From positions 1-64,000 of the forward strand of contig CAKAJK010000011.1 of NCBI GenBank assembly GCA_916610825.1: DNA of 64,000 nt, read 5' to 3'. The notes under the pieces are model-generated. The model saw only the letters and a list, made by a program, of their open reading frames with translations. It searched no databases and was not told where the DNA came from. Below, in pieces: positions 46,726 to 61,430 of this stretch (position 1 is the first letter of the stretch; each line of letters opens with the position of its first letter). The position numbers were made by a program, and so were the translations under genes. This DNA comes from Haliclystus octoradiatus (Eukaryota; Cnidaria; Staurozoa; Stauromedusae; Haliclystidae).

Positions 46726-48553
46726 GAGGCCCCTTTCCGCAAGCAGAAAAATTTTCCACGATTTTTCTCCCCGTGCAGCGAGCGGAGTCGAGCCCACCAT
46801 CATCAAAACCGGAACACAATATTTTTAGAAATGTCCATTGAGGTAACTAGATTTAGCGGCGTTTTCTCGACCAGAACGGGCGGCGCTACTGCCATTATTT
46901 TTCCACCATCGTGCTTGTCGGCCTGCAAAACCTGAACACCATAATTTTTTTTTCGTTCTGAACACTTTAACTATTTTATTTTAATTTTATTATTTCAGGA
47001 GTTTATCGCGGATTTTGGCGGGTGGCGCAATATATTCAATGGACGATCCGAGACAATTATTTTAGGCACCGCCTCCACCACGAACGGATCGACCACCTCT
47101 TGCTGTTCACCACTGTGACGATGACGTCTGCTGCCGTTGTTTATGCCACAAAGAGAACAAAGCCCTTTGCCATTGACGAACAGTTTTCGACAAAGACCTT
47201 TGCAATTGCTATTGACGAACCGAACAAAACGGCAGCCCACGCCATGCATGACGATCACGAAGCCAAGACGACAGCTGCACACTCGAAGGCGAACGAAGTC
47301 AAAGAAAATTCGCTTATTACTGACGACGGTTTACTCGTGGTTATTTAATATGGAGCTTGCTGCCCGTCGTGGATTTTATATTACCCTTTGTTCGTGGCTA
47401 TTTAAGACTATGGTTATTTAATTGACGACGAGTAGTTCATCGGTGTTGTTTTTACTGACTGCGTGGTTGTCGATTGATAAAATTATTCGAAACATGGCCG
47501 CCGCTCGTGCTCGCCTTTGGTCTCGTCGTTTGCCACTGTTTCTTGGACGGATTTCGACTATGACGAGGTGAGTGAACTGTTGTGTGTTTGTCTCGATTAG
47601 TTGCCTTGTTGCCGTGCCGTTTAAATGTTTTGACCGCTGTCACTTTGGCCAACTGCATTTCGACATTTACGTTTGACTATTCTCGCGCGCGCTGGGCCGG
47701 TCTGATGCCCTCGACACTTTGACCTTTTGACCTGTCTGTTTGCCACTTTGGCCTGGGCTATCTACTCGTTGGTTCTCGTTTATTTGCTTGTCTAATTATA
47801 CGTTTTAATTTCGACGTTTACGCCTTGTCATTTTGACTTCCTTGTTGCCTTCGTTCGAACACCGCAGGTGTTGTTGTATTTCACTGCTTTGTGTTGATTC
47901 CGTGCGCGCGTGTATTATTCTGTAAACTTTATTTTGTCAAGTACGTGTTAAGCAGCCGTTCTTTGAACAGGCCTGTCGTCAGGAATTTAATCAACATTGC
48001 TGTGTATGTTTGCAATTGATTGACTACTATCAGTACTGCGTGTTTTCGAACGAATGAATTATATTACATGTTGTGACGTTCGTTTGACTGTACAATTGTT
48101 ATTGGACAATGCTAATATCGGTGTCCCATTGATTTGTAAGCAGTTCGCGCCGCTTTTGCTCTGTTGTGTGACTGTGTGTATAATTAATTTCAATTGTATT
48201 TACTATGGCCTGTTGCCCTTTTGCTATCGTTTCGGTTTCGCATGTTATTATTTTAATTTTATTGACGTTGTTGTATTTGCATTTGCTGATTTTTGATTTT
48301 TCAGAGACGTGCAGGCCCCATTCGCATTTTTATTCCGTATTCTAGTTCTCTCTGCCGCCCCCTGCCGACCCTCAACGACCCCAAATACCCCCGCCTTTCC
48401 CCGTGCCCTCTTTCAGTGGTAGTAGTAGCAGCAGTAGTAGTCATCATCATCGTCGTTTTAATATAGTAGCAGCAGAAGTAGGAGTTGGAGATAACAATAT
48501 CAAATGGCAGTAGTAGGATAGGACAGAGAGAGTGTGATGGCCTGGGCTCCCTA
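46726..48553. repeat. 1.83 kb tandem repeat, unit 11 (head H1, body a2)
   Basis: 1,828 bp. Nearly identical to unit 16, 9,205 bp downstream. Both end CTCCCTAG instead of CTCACTAG. Confidence 0.95.
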
Positions 48554-50390
48554 GAGGCCCCTTTCCGCAAGCAGAAAAATTTTCCACGATTTTTCTCCCC
48601 GTGCAGCGAGCGGAGTCGAGCCCACCATCATCAAAACCGGAACACAATATTTTTAGAAATGTCCATTGAGGTAACTAGATTTAGCGGCGTTTTCTCGACC
48701 AGAACGGGCGGCGCTACTGCCATTATTTTTCCACCATCGTGCTTGTCGGCCTGCAAAACCTGAACACCATAATTTTTTTTTCGTTCTGAACACTTTAACT
48801 ATTTTATTTTAATTTTATTATTTCAGGAGTTTATCGCGGATTTTGGCGGGTGGCGCAATATATTCAATGGACGATCCGAGACAATTATTTTAGGCACCGC
48901 CTCCACCACGAACGGATCGACCGCCTCTTGCTGTTCACCACTGTGACGATGACGTCTGCTGCCGTTGTTTATGCCACAAAGAGAACAAAGCCCTTTGCCA
49001 TTGACGAACAGTTTTCGACAAAGACCTTTGCAATTGCCATTGACGAACCGAACAAAACGGCAGCCCACGCCATGCTTGACGATCACGAAGGCAAGACGAC
49101 AGCTGCACACCCGAAGGCGAACGAAGTCAAAGAAAATTCACTTGTTACTGACGACGGTTTACTCGTGGTTATTTAATATGGAGCTTGCTGCCCGTCGTGG
49201 ATTTTATATTACCGTTTGTTCGTGGCTATTCAAGACTATGGTTATTTAATCGACGACGAGTAGTTTATCGGTGTTGTTTTTACTGACTGCGTGGTTGTTT
49301 GTCGATTGATAAAATTATTCGAAACATGGCCGCCGCTCGTGCTCGCCTTTGGTCTCGTCGTTTGCCACTGTTTCTTGGACGGATTTCGACTATGACGAGG
49401 TGAGTGAACTGTTGTGTGTTTGTCTCGATTAGTTGCCTTGTTGCCGTGCCGTTTGAATGTTTTGACCGCTGTCACTTTGGCCAACTGCATTTCGACATTT
49501 ACGTTTGACTATTCTCGCGCGCGCTGGGCCGGTCTGATGCCCTCGACACTTTGACCTTTTGACCTGTCTGTTTGCCACTTTGGCCTGGGCTATCTACTCG
49601 TTGATTCTCGTTTATTTGCTTGTCTAATTATACGTTTTAATTTCGACGTTTACGCCTTGTTATTTTGACTTCCTTGTTGCCTTCGTTCGAACACCGCAGG
49701 TGTTGTTGTATTTCACTGCTTTGTGTTGATTCCGTGCGCGCGTGTATTATTCTGTAAACTTTATTTTGTTAAGTACGTGTTAAGCAGCCGTTCTTTGAAC
49801 AGGCCTGTCGTCAGGAATTAAATCAACATTGCTGTGTATGTTTGCAATTGATTGACTACTATCAGTACTGCGTGTTTTCGAACGAATGAATTATGTTACA
49901 TGTTGTGACGTTCGTTTGACTGTACAATTGTTATTGGACAATGCTAATATCGGTGTCCCATTGATTTGTAAGCAGTTCGCGCCGCTTTTGCTCTGTTGTG
50001 TGACTGTGTGTATAATTAATTTCAATTGTATTTACTATGGCCTGTTGCCCTTTTGCTATCGTTTCGCTTTCGCATGTTGTTATTTTAATTTTATTGAAGT
50101 TGTTGTATTTGCATTTGCTGATTTTTGATTTTTCAGAGACGTGCAGGCCCCATTCGCATTTTTATTCCGTATTCTAGTTCTCTCTGCCGCCCCCTGCCGA
50201 CCCTCAACGACCCCAAATACCCCCGCCTTTCCCCGTGCCCTCTTTCAGTGGTAGTAGTAGCAGCAGTAGTAGTCATCATCATTGCATCGTTTTAATATAG
50301 TAGCAGCAGAAGTAGGAGTTGGAGATAACAATATCAAATGGCAGTAGTAGGACAGTAGGAAAGAGAGAGTGTGATGGCCTGGGCTCACTA
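48554..50390. repeat. 1.83 kb tandem repeat, unit 12 (head H1, body a)
   Basis: 1,837 bp. Sister of unit 9 through its 3' variants; its left junction is shared with unit 17. Confidence 0.95.
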
Positions 50391-52224
50391 GAGGCCCCTT
50401 TCCGAATGCAGAAAAATTTTCCACGATTTTTCTCCCCGTGCAGCGAGCGGAGTCGAGCCCACCATCATCAAAACCGGAACACAATATTTTTAGAAATGTC
50501 CATTGAGGTAACTAGATTTAGCGGCGTTTTCTCGACCAGAACGGGCGGCGCTACTGCCATTATTTTTCCACCATCGTGCTTGTCGGCCTGCAAAACCTGA
50601 ACACCATAATTTTTTTTTCGTTCTGAACACTTTAACTATTTTATTTTAATTTTATTATTTCAGGAGTTTATCGCGGATTTTGGCGGGTGGCGCAATATAT
50701 TCAATGGACGATCCGAGACAATTATTTTAGGCACCGCCTCCACCACGAACGGATCGACCGCCTCTTGCTGTTCACCACTGTGACGATGACGTCTGCTGCC
50801 GTTGTTTATGCCACAAAGAGAACAAAGCCCTTTGCCATTGACGAACAGTTTTCGACAAAGACCTTTGCAATTGCCATTGACGAACCGAACAAAACGGCAG
50901 CCCACGCCATGCTTGACGATCACGAAGGCAAGACGACAGCTGCACACCCGAAGGCGAACGAAGTCAAAGAAAATTCACTTGTTACTGACGACAGTTTACT
51001 CGTGGTTATTTAATATGGAGCTTGCTGCCCGTCGTGGATTTTATATTACCGTTTGTTCGTGGCTATTCAAGACTATGGTTATTTAATCGACGACGAGTAG
51101 TTTATCGGTGTTGTTTTTACTGACTGCGTGGTTGTTTGTCGATTGATAAAATTATTCGAAACATGGCCGCCGCTCGTGCTCGCCTTTGGTCTCGTCGTTT
51201 GCCACTGTTTCTTGGACGGATTTCGACTATGACGAGGTGAGTGAACTGTTGTGTGTTTGTCTCGATTAGTTGCCTTGTTGCCGTGCCGTTTAAATGTTTT
51301 GACCGCTGTCACTTTGGCCAACTGCATTTCGACATTTACGTTTGACTATTCTCGCGCGCGCTGGGCCGGTCTGATGCCCTCGACACTTTGACCTTTTGAC
51401 CTGTCTGTTTGCCACTTTGGCCTGGGCTATCTACTCGTCAATTCTCCTTTATTTGCTTGTCTAATTTTACGTTTTAATTTCGACGTTTACGCCTTGTTAT
51501 TTTCACTTCCTTGTTGCCTTCGTTCGAACACCGCAGGTGTTGTTGTATTTCACTGCTTTGTGTTGATTCCGTGCGCGCGTGTATTATTCTGTAAACTTTA
51601 TTTTGTCAAGTACGTGTTAAGCAGCCGTTCTTTGAACAGGCCTGTCGTCAGGAATTAAATCAACATTGCTGTGTATGTTTGCAATTGATTGACTACTATC
51701 AGTACTGCGTGTTTTCGAACGAATGAATTATATTACATGTTGTGACGTTCGTTTGACTGTACAATTGTTATTGGACAATGCTAATATCGGTGTCCCATTG
51801 ATTTGTAAGCACTTCGCGCCGCTTTTGCTCTGTTGTGTGACTGTGTGTATAATTAATTTCAATTGTATTTACTATGACCTGTTGCCCTTTTGCTATCGTT
51901 TCGGTTTCGCATGTTATTATTTTAATTTTATTGACGTTGTTGTATTTGCATTTGTGCTGATTTTTGATTTTTCAGAGACGTGCAGGCCCCATTCGCATTT
52001 TTATTCCGTATTCTAGTTCTCTCTGCCGCCCCCTGCCGACCCTCAACGACCCCAAATATCACCGCCTTTCCCCGTGCCCTCTTTCGGTGGTAGTAGTAGC
52101 AGCAGTAGTAGTCATCATCATCGTCGTTTTAATATAGTAGCAGCAGAAGTAGGAGTTGGAGATAACAATATCAAATGGCAGTAGTAGGATAGGACAGAGA
52201 GAGTGTGATGGCCTGGGCTCACTA
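50391..52224. repeat. 1.83 kb tandem repeat, unit 13 (head H1, body a)
   Basis: 1,834 bp. Head starts CCGAATGCAG. The 3' half resembles unit 5 (TTTGTGCTGATT, AAATATCACCGCC), so the unit is mosaic. Confidence 0.95.
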
Positions 52225-54095
52225 GAGGCCCATTTCCGAAGGAAAAAGTTTTCCCCGCAGGGGAAAACTTTTTTCTCCCCGTGCAGCGAGCGGAGTCGAG
52301 CCCACAATAACCAAACCCGGAACGCAATATTTTTTTTAAACTTACGTAGAGAAGCTAGATTTAGCGGCGTTTTTTCGACCAGAACGGGCGGCGCTACTGC
52401 CATTATTTTTCCACCATCGTGCTTGTCGGCCTGCAAAACCTGAACACCACAATTTTTTTTTCGTTCTGATCACTTTAACTATTTTATTTTAATTTTATTT
52501 ATTCAGGAGTTTATCGCGGATTTTGGCGGGTGGCGCAATATATTCAATGGACGATCCGAGACAATTATTTTAGGCACCGCCTCCACCGCGAACGGATCGA
52601 CCGCCTCTTGCTGTTCACCACTGTGACGATGACGTCTGTCTGCTGCTGCCGTTGTTTATGCCACAAAGAGATCACAAAGACCTTTGCAATTGCCATTGAC
52701 GAACCGAACAAAACAGCAGCCCACGCCATGCATGACGATCACGAAGCCAAGACGACAATATACTACGAAAGACCGTTTACGCATTATTTAATAATATGCA
52801 ACTTGTTGCCCATAGCGGATTGATTATTTATCGCTGGGATTGTTATTTAATACTGTGTGTATATTACCATTTGTTTATTGCTATTGACGTTTCTTACTAT
52901 ATGGCTGTTTAATCGACGAGTAGTTTTTGATCGGTGTTGTTTCTGCTACTGCGTTGTTGTCGAACGATAAAATGGCCTCTATCAAAAGTGTTGTCGTTTG
53001 CCACTGTTTCTTAACGGATTTAAACTCTGACGAGGTGAGTGAACTGTTGTGTGTTTAACTTGCTTGCCACTGGGCCCGATCGCTTGTTGTTCGTCTCGAT
53101 TAGTTGCCTTGTTGCCGTGCCGTTTGAATGTTTTGACCGCTGTCACTTTTGCCAATTGTTTTTCGACATTTACGTTTGACTATTCTCGCGCGCGCTGGGC
53201 CGGTCTGATGCCCTCGACACTTTGACCTTTTGACCTGTTTGTTTGCTACTTTGGGCTGGGCTATCTACTCGTCGATTCTCCTTTATTTGCTTGTCTAACT
53301 ATACGTTTTTATTTCGACGTTTTCACATTGTTATTTCGACTTCCTTGTTGTTGCCTTCATTCGCACACCGCGCAGGTGTTGTTGTTGTATTTCACTGCCT
53401 TGTGTTGATTCCGTGCGCGCGTGTATTATTCTGTAAACTTTATTTTGTTAAGTACGTGTTAAGCAGTACGTGTTCTTCGAACAGGCAAGTCGTGAAGAAT
53501 TTAATTAACACTGCTGTGTATGTTTGCAATTCATTGACTATCAATGCTGCATGTTTTCGACCTTCGTTGAACGACAATCAACAATAACTGTTTACACGTT
53601 TTGACGTTCTTTTGACTACTGTCTGTACGATTGTTATTGGACAATGCTAATTATAGTGTCGTCCCGTTGATAAGCAAGCAGTTCACTGCTGCTTTTGCCT
53701 TGTAGTGTCGAATTAATTTTAATAGTTTAATTAATACGGCCTGTTGTCCATTTATACTATCGCTTCGCTTTCGCATGTTATTTTAATTCTATTGACCTTG
53801 TTGTATTTGCATTTGTGCTGATTTTTGATTTTTCAGAGACGTGCAGGCCCCATTCGCATTTTTATTCCGTATTCTAGTTCTCTCTGCCGCCCCCTGCCGA
53901 CCCTCAACGACCCCAAATAACACCGCCTTTCCCCGTGCCCTCTTTCGGTAGTAGTAGTAGCAACAGTCTGTAGTAATCATCATTGCATCATCATCGTCGT
54001 TTTAATATAGTAGCAGCAGAAGTAGGAGTTGGAGATAACAATCAAATGGCAATAGTAGGATAGGACAGAGAGAGTGTGATGGCCTGGGCTCACTA
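52225..54095. repeat. 1.83 kb tandem repeat, unit 14 (head H3, body c)
   Basis: 1,871 bp. Third full c-type unit. Closest to unit 6 in its left half (TACTGTGTGTATATTACC), with the full c-type 3' half that unit 6 has lost. Confidence 0.95.
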
Positions 54096-55930
54096 GAGGC
54101 CCCTTTCCGTAAGCAGAAAAATTTTCCACGATTTTTCTCCCCGTGCAGCGAGCGGAGTCGAGCCCACCATCATCAAAACCGGAACACAATATTTTTAGAA
54201 ATGTCCATTGAGGTAACTAGATTTAGCGGCGTTTTCTCGACCAGAACGGGCGGCGCTACTGCCATTATTTTTCCACCATCGTGCTTGTCGGCCTGCAAAA
54301 CCTGAACACCATAATTTTTTTTTCGTTCTGAACACTTTAACTATTTTATTTTAATTTTATTATTTCAGGAGTTTATCGCGGATTTTGGCGGGTGGCGCAA
54401 TATATTCAATGGACGATCCGAGACAATTATTTTAGGCACCGCCTCCACCACGAACGGATCGACCACCTCTTGCTGTTCACCACTGTGACGATGACGTCTG
54501 CTGCCGTTGTTTATGCCACAAAGAGAACAAAGCCCTTTGCCATTGACGAACAGTTTTCGACAAAGACCTTTGCAATTGCCATTGACGAACCGAACAAAAC
54601 GGCAGCCCACGCCATGCTTGACGATCACGAAGGCAAGACGACAGCTGCACACCCGAAGGCGAACGAAGCCAAAGAAAATTCACTTGTTACTGACGACGGT
54701 TTACTCGTGGTTATTTAATATGGAGCTTGCTGCCCGTCGTGGATTTTATATTACCGTTTGTTCGTGGCTATTCAAGACTATGGTTATTTAATCGACGACG
54801 AGTAGTTTATCGGTGTTGTTTTTACTGACTGCGTGGTTGTTTGTCGATTGATAAAATTATTCGAAACATGGCCGCCGCTCGTGCTCGCCTTTGGTCTCGT
54901 CGTTTGCCACTGTTTCTTGGACGGATTTCGACTATGACGAGGTGAGTGAACTGTTGTGTGTTTGTCTCGATTAGTTGCCTTGTTGCCGTGCCGTTTAAAT
55001 GTTTTGACCGCTGTCACTTTGGCCAACTGCATTTCGACATTTACGTTTGACTATTCTCGCGCGCGCTGGGCCGGTCTGATGCCCTCGACACTTTGACCTT
55101 TTGACCTGTCTGTTTGCCACTTTGGCCTGGGCTATCTACTCGTCAATTCTCCTTTATTTGCTTGTCTAATTTTACGTTTTAATTTCGACGTTTACGCCTT
55201 GTTATTTTCACTTCCTTGTTGCCTTCGTTCGAACACCGCAGGTGTTGTTGTATTTCACTGCTTTGTGTTGATTCCGTGCGCGCGTGTATTATTCTGTAAA
55301 CTTTATTTTGTTAAGTACGTGTTAAGCAGCCGTTCTTTGAACAGGCCTGTCGTCAGGAATTAAATCAACATTGCTGTGTATGTTTGCAATTGATTGACTA
55401 CTATCAGTACTGCGTGTTTTCGAACGAATGAATTATGTTACATGTTGTGACGTTCGTTTGACTGTACAATTGTTATCGGACAATGCTAATATCGGTGTCC
55501 CATTGATTTGTAAGCAGTTCGCGCCGCTTTTGCTCTGTTGTGTGACTGTGTGTATAATTAATTTCAATTGTATTTACTATGGCCTGTTGCCCTTTTGCTA
55601 TCGTTTCGCTTTCGCATGTTATTATTTTAATTTTATTGACGTTGTTGTATTTGCATTTGCTGATTTTTGATTTTTCAGAGACGTGCAGGCCCCATTCGCA
55701 TTTTTATTCCGTATTCTAGTTCTCTCTGCCGCCCCCTGCCGACCCTCAACGACCCCAAATACCCCCGCCTTTCCCCGTGCCCTCTTTCAGTGGTAGTAGT
55801 AGCAGCAGTAGTAGTCATCATCATCATCGTTTTAATATAGTAGCAGCAGAAGTAGGAGTTGGAGATAACAATATCAAATGGCAGTAGTAGGACAGTAGGA
55901 CAGAGAGAGTGTGATGGCCTGGGCTCACTA
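54096..55930. repeat. 1.83 kb tandem repeat, unit 15 (head H1, body a)
   Basis: 1,835 bp. Follows a c unit, as units 3 and 20 do. Private changes GAAGCCAAAG and TTATCGGACAATG. Confidence 0.95.
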
Positions 55931-57758
55931 GAGGCCCCTTTCCGCAAGCAGAAAAATTTTCCACGATTTTTCTCCCCGTGCAGCGAGCGGAGTCGAGCCC
56001 ACCATCATCAAAACCGGAACACAATATTTTTAGAAATGTCCATTGAGGTAACTAGATTTAGCGGCGTTTTCTCGACCAGAACGGGCGGCGCTACTGCCAT
56101 TATTTTTCCACCATCGTGCTTGTCGGCCTGCAAAACCTGAACACCATAATTTTTTTTTCGTTCTGAACACTTTAACTATTTTATTTTAATTTTATTATTT
56201 CAGGAGTTTATCGCGGATTTTGGCGGGTGGCGCAATATATTCAATGGACGATCCGAGACAATTATTTTAGGCACCGCCTCCACCACGAACGGATCGACCA
56301 CCTCTTGCTGTTCACCACTGTGACGATGACGTCTGCTGCCGTTGTTTATGCCACAAAGAGAACAAAGCCCTTTGCCATTGACGAACAGTTTTCGACAAAG
56401 ACCTTTGCAATTGCTATTGACGAACCGAACAAAACGGCAGCCCACGCCATGCATGACGATCACGAAGCCAAGACGACAGCTGCACACTCGAAGGCGAACG
56501 AAGTCAAAGAAAATTCGCTTATTACTGACGACGGTTTACTCGTGGTTATTTAATATGGAGCTTGCTGCCCGTCGTGGATTTTATATTACCCTTTGTTCGT
56601 GGCTATTTAAGACTATGGTTATTTAATTGACGACGAGTAGTTCATCGGTGTTGTTTTTACTGACTGCGTGGTTGTCGATTGATAAAATTATTCGAAACAT
56701 GGCCGCCGCTCGTGCTCGCCTTTGGTCTCGTCGTTTGCCACTGTTTCTTGGACGGATTTCGACTATGACGAGGTGAGTGAACTGTTGTGTGTTTGTCTCG
56801 ATTAGTTGCCTTGTTGCCGTGCCGTTTAAATGTTTTGACCGCTGTCACTTTGGCCAACTGCATTTCGACATTTACGTTTGACTATTCTCGCGCGCGCTGG
56901 GCCGGTCTGATGCCCTCGACACTTTGACCTTTTGACCTGTCTGTTTGCCACTTTGGCCTGGGCTATCTACTCGTTGGTTCTCGTTTATTTGCTTGTCTAA
57001 TTATACGTTTTAATTTCGACGTTTACGCCTTGTCATTTTGACTTCCTTGTTGCCTTCGTTCGAACACCGCAGGTGTTGTTGTATTTCACTGCTTTGTGTT
57101 GATTCCGTGCGCGCGTGTATTATTCTGTAAACTTTATTTTGTCAAGTACGTGTTAAGCAGCCGTTCTTTGAACAGGCCTGTCGTCAGGAATTTAATCAAC
57201 ATTGCTGTGTATGTTTGCAATTGATTGACTACTATCAGTACTGCGTGTTTTCGAACGAATGAATTATATTACATGTTGTGACGTTCGTTTGACTGTACAA
57301 TTGTTATTGGACAATGCTAATATCGGTGTCCCATTGATTTGTAAGCAGTTCGCGCCGCTTTTGCTCTGTTGTGTGACTGTGTGTATAATTAATTTCAATT
57401 GTATTTACTATGGCCTGTTGCCCTTTTGCTATCGTTTCGGTTTCGCATGTTATTATTTTAATTTTATTGACGTTGTTGTATTTGCATTTGCTGATTTTTG
57501 ATTTTTCAGAGACGTGCAGGCCCCATTCGCATTTTTATTCCGTATTCTAGTTCTCTCTGCCGCCCCCTGCCGACCCTCAACGACCCCAAATACCCCCGCC
57601 TTTCCCCGTGCCCTCTTTCAGTGGTAGTAGTAGCAGCAGTAGTAGTCATCATCATCGTCGTTTTAATATAGTAGCAGCAGAAGTAGGAGTTGGAGATAAC
57701 AATATCAAATGGCAGTAGTAGGATAGGACAGAGAGAGTGTGATGGCCTGGGCTCCCTA
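55931..57758. repeat. 1.83 kb tandem repeat, unit 16 (head H1, body a2)
   Basis: 1,828 bp, nearly identical to unit 11 including AGTTCATCGG and CTCGTTGGTTC. Confidence 0.95.
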
Positions 57759-59593
57759 GAGGCCCCTTTCCGAATGCAGAAAAATTTTCCACGATTTTTC
57801 TCCCCGTGCAGCGAGCGGAGTCGAGCCCACCATCATCAAAACCGGAACACAATATTTTTAGAAATGTCCATTGAGGTAACTAGATTTAGCGGCGTTTTCT
57901 CGACCAGAACGGGCGGCGCTACTGCCATTATTTTTCCACCATCGTGCTTGTCGGCCTGCAAAACCTGAACACCATAATTTTTTTTTCGTTCTGAACACTT
58001 TAACTATTTTATTTTAATTTTATTATTTCAGGAGTTTATCGCGGATTTTGGCGGGTGGCGCAATATATTCAATGGACGATCCGAGACAATTATTTTAGGC
58101 ACCGCCTCCACCACGAACGGATCGACCACCTCTTGCTGTTCACCACTGTGACGATGACGTCTGCTGCCGTTGTTTATGCCACAAAGAGAACAAAGCCCTT
58201 TGCCATTGACGAACAGTTTTCGACAAAGACCTTTGCAATTGCCATTGACGAACCGAACAAAACGGCAGCCCACGCCATGCTTGACGATCACGAAGGCAAG
58301 ACGACAGCTGCACACCCGAAGGCGAACGAAGTCAAAGAAAATTCACTTGTTACTGACGACGGTTTACTCGTGGTTATTTAATATGGAGCTTGCTGCCCGT
58401 CGTGGATTTTATATTACCGTTTGTTCGTTGCTATTCAAGACTATGGTTATTTAATCGACGACGAGTAGTTTATCGGTGTTGTTTTTACTGACTGCGTGGT
58501 TGTTTGTCGATTGATAAAATTATTCGAAACATGGCCGCCGCTCGTGCTCGCCTTTGGTCTCGTCGTTTGCCACTGTTTCTTGGACGGATTTCGACTATGA
58601 CGAGGTGAGTGAACTGTTGTGTGTTTGTCTCGATTAGTTGCCTTGTTGCCGTGCCGTTTGAATGTTTTGACCGCTGTCACTTTGGCCAACTGCATTTCGA
58701 CATTTACGTTTGACTATTCTCGCGCGCGCTGGGCCGGTCTGATGCCCTCGACACTTTGACCTTTTGACCTGTCTGTTTGCCACTTTGGCCTGGGCTATCT
58801 ACTCGTTGATTCTCGTTTATTTGCTTGTCTAACTATACGTTTTTATTTCGACGTTTACGCCTTGTTATTTTGACTTCCTTGTTGCCTTCGTTCGAACACC
58901 GCAGGTGTTGTTGTATTTCACTGCTTTGTGTTGATTCCGTGCGCGCGTGTATTATTCTGTAAACTTTATTTTGTTAAGTACGTGTTAAGCAGCCGTTCTT
59001 TGAACAGGCCTGTCGTCAGGAATTAAATCAACATTGCTGTGTATGTTTGCAATTGATTGACTACTATCAGTACTGCGTGTTTTCGAACGAATGAATTATA
59101 TTACATGTTGTGACGTTCGTTTGACTGTACAATTGTTATTGGACAATGCTAATATCGGTGTCCCATTGATTTGTAAGCAGTTCGCGCCGCTTTTGCTCTG
59201 TTGTGTGACTGTGTGTATAATTAATTTCAATTGTATTTACTATGGCCTGTTGCCCTTTTGCTATCGTTTCGGTTTCGCATGTTATTATTTTAATTTTATT
59301 GACGTTGTTGTATTTGCATTTGCTGATTTTTGATTTTTCAGAGACGTGCAGGCCCCATTCGCATTTTTATTCCGTATTCTAGTTCTCTCTGCCGCCCCCT
59401 GCCGACCCTCAACGACCCCAAATATCACCGCCTTTCCCCGTGCCCTCTTTCAGTGGTAGTAGTAGCAGCAGTAGTAGTCATCATCATCGTCGTTTTAATA
59501 TAGTAGCAGCAGAAGTAGGAGTTGGAGATAACAATATCAAATGGCAGTAGTAGGACAGTAGGACAGAGAGAGTGTGATGGCCTGGGCTCACTA
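57759..59593. repeat. 1.83 kb tandem repeat, unit 17 (head H1, body a)
   Basis: 1,835 bp. Left junction CTCCCTAG as in unit 12; head CCGAATGCAG as in unit 13; private GTTCGTTGCTATTC. Confidence 0.95.
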
Positions 59594-61430
59594 GAGGCCC
59601 CTTTCCGCAAGCAGAAAAATTTTCCACGATTTTTCTCCCCGTGCAGCGAGCGGAGTCGAGCCCACCATCATCAAAACCGGAACACAATATTTTTAGAAAT
59701 GTCCATTGAGGTAACTAGATTTAGCGGCGTTTTCTCGACCAGAACGGGCGGCGCTACTGCCATTATTTTTCCACCATCGTGCTTGTCGGCCTGCAAAACC
59801 TGAACACCATAATTTTTTTTTCGTTCTGAACACTTTAACTATTTTATTTTAATTTTATTATTTCAGGAGTTTATCGCGGATTTTGGCGGGTGGCGCAATA
59901 TATTCAATGGACGATCCGAGACAATTATTTTAGGCACCGCCTCCACCACGAACGGATCGACCACCTCTTGCTGTTCACCACTGTGACGATGACGTCTGCT
60001 GCCGTTGTTTATGCCACAAAGAGAACAAAGCCCTTTGCCATTGACGAACAGTTTTCGACAAAGACCTTTGCAATTGCCATTGACGAACCGAACAAAACGG
60101 CAGCCCACGCCATGCATGACGATCACGAAGGCAAGACGACAGCTGCACACCCGAAGGCGAACGAAGTCAAAGAAAATTCACTTGTTACTGACGACGGTTT
60201 ACTCGTGGTTATTTAATATGGAGCTTGCTGCCCGTCGTGGATTTTATATTACCGTTTGTTCGTGGCTATTCAAGACTATGGTTATTTAATCGACGACGAG
60301 TAGTTTATCGGTGTTGTTTTTACTGACTGCGTGGTTGTTTGTCGATTGATAAAATTATTCGAAACATGGCCGCCGCTCGTGCTCGCCTTTGGTCTCGTCG
60401 TTTGCCACTGTTTCTTGGACGGATTTCGACTATGACGAGGTGAGTGAACTGTTGTGTGTTTGTCTCGATTAGTTGCCTTGTTGCCGTGCCGTTTGAATGT
60501 TTTGACCGCTGTCACTTTGGCCAACTGCATTTCGACATTTACGTTTGACTATTCTCGCGCGCGCTGGGACGGTCTGATGCCCTCGACACTTTGACCTTTT
60601 GACCTGTCTGTTTGCCACTTTGGCCTGGGCTATCTACTCGTTGATTCTCGTTTATTTGCTTGTCTAATTATACGTTTTAATTTCGACGTTTACGCCTTGT
60701 TATTTTGACTTCCTTGTTGCCTTCGTTCGAACACCGCAGGTGTTGTGGTATTTCACTGCTTTGTGTTGATTCCGTGCGCGCGTGTATTATTCTGTAAACT
60801 TTATTTTGTTAAGTACGTGTTAAGCAGCCGTTCTTTGAACAGGCCTGTCGTCAGGAATTAAATCAACATTGCTGTGTATGTTTGCAATTGATTGACTACT
60901 ATCAGTACTGCGTGTTTTCGAACGAATGAATTATGTTACATGTTGTGACGTTCGTTTGACTGTACAATTGTTATTGGACAATGCTAATATCGGTGTCCCA
61001 TTGATTTGTAAGCAGTTCGCGCCGCTTTTGCTCTGTTGTGTGACTGTGTGTATAATTAATTTCAATTGTATTTACTATGGCCTGTTGCCCTTTTGCTATC
61101 GTTTCGCTTTCGCATGTTGTTATTTTAATTTTATTGACGTTGTTGTATTTGCATTTGCTGATTTTTGATTTTTCAGAGACGTGCAGGCCCCATTCGCATT
61201 TTTATTCCGTATTCTAGTTCTCTCTGCCGCCCCCTGCCGACCCTCAACGACCCCAAATACACCCGCCTTTCCCCGTGCCCTCTTTCAGTGGTAGTAGTAG
61301 CAGCAGTAGTAGTCATCATCATTGCATCGTTTTAATATAGTAGCAGCAGAAGTAGGAGTTGGAGATAACAATATCAAATGGCAGTAGTAGGACAGTAGGA
61401 CAGAGAGAGTGTGATGGCCTGGGCTCACTA
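59594..61430. repeat. 1.83 kb tandem repeat, unit 18 (head H1, body a)
   Basis: 1,837 bp. Starts the block (units 18-20) that matches units 1-3 at an offset of about 59,585 bp. Confidence 0.95.
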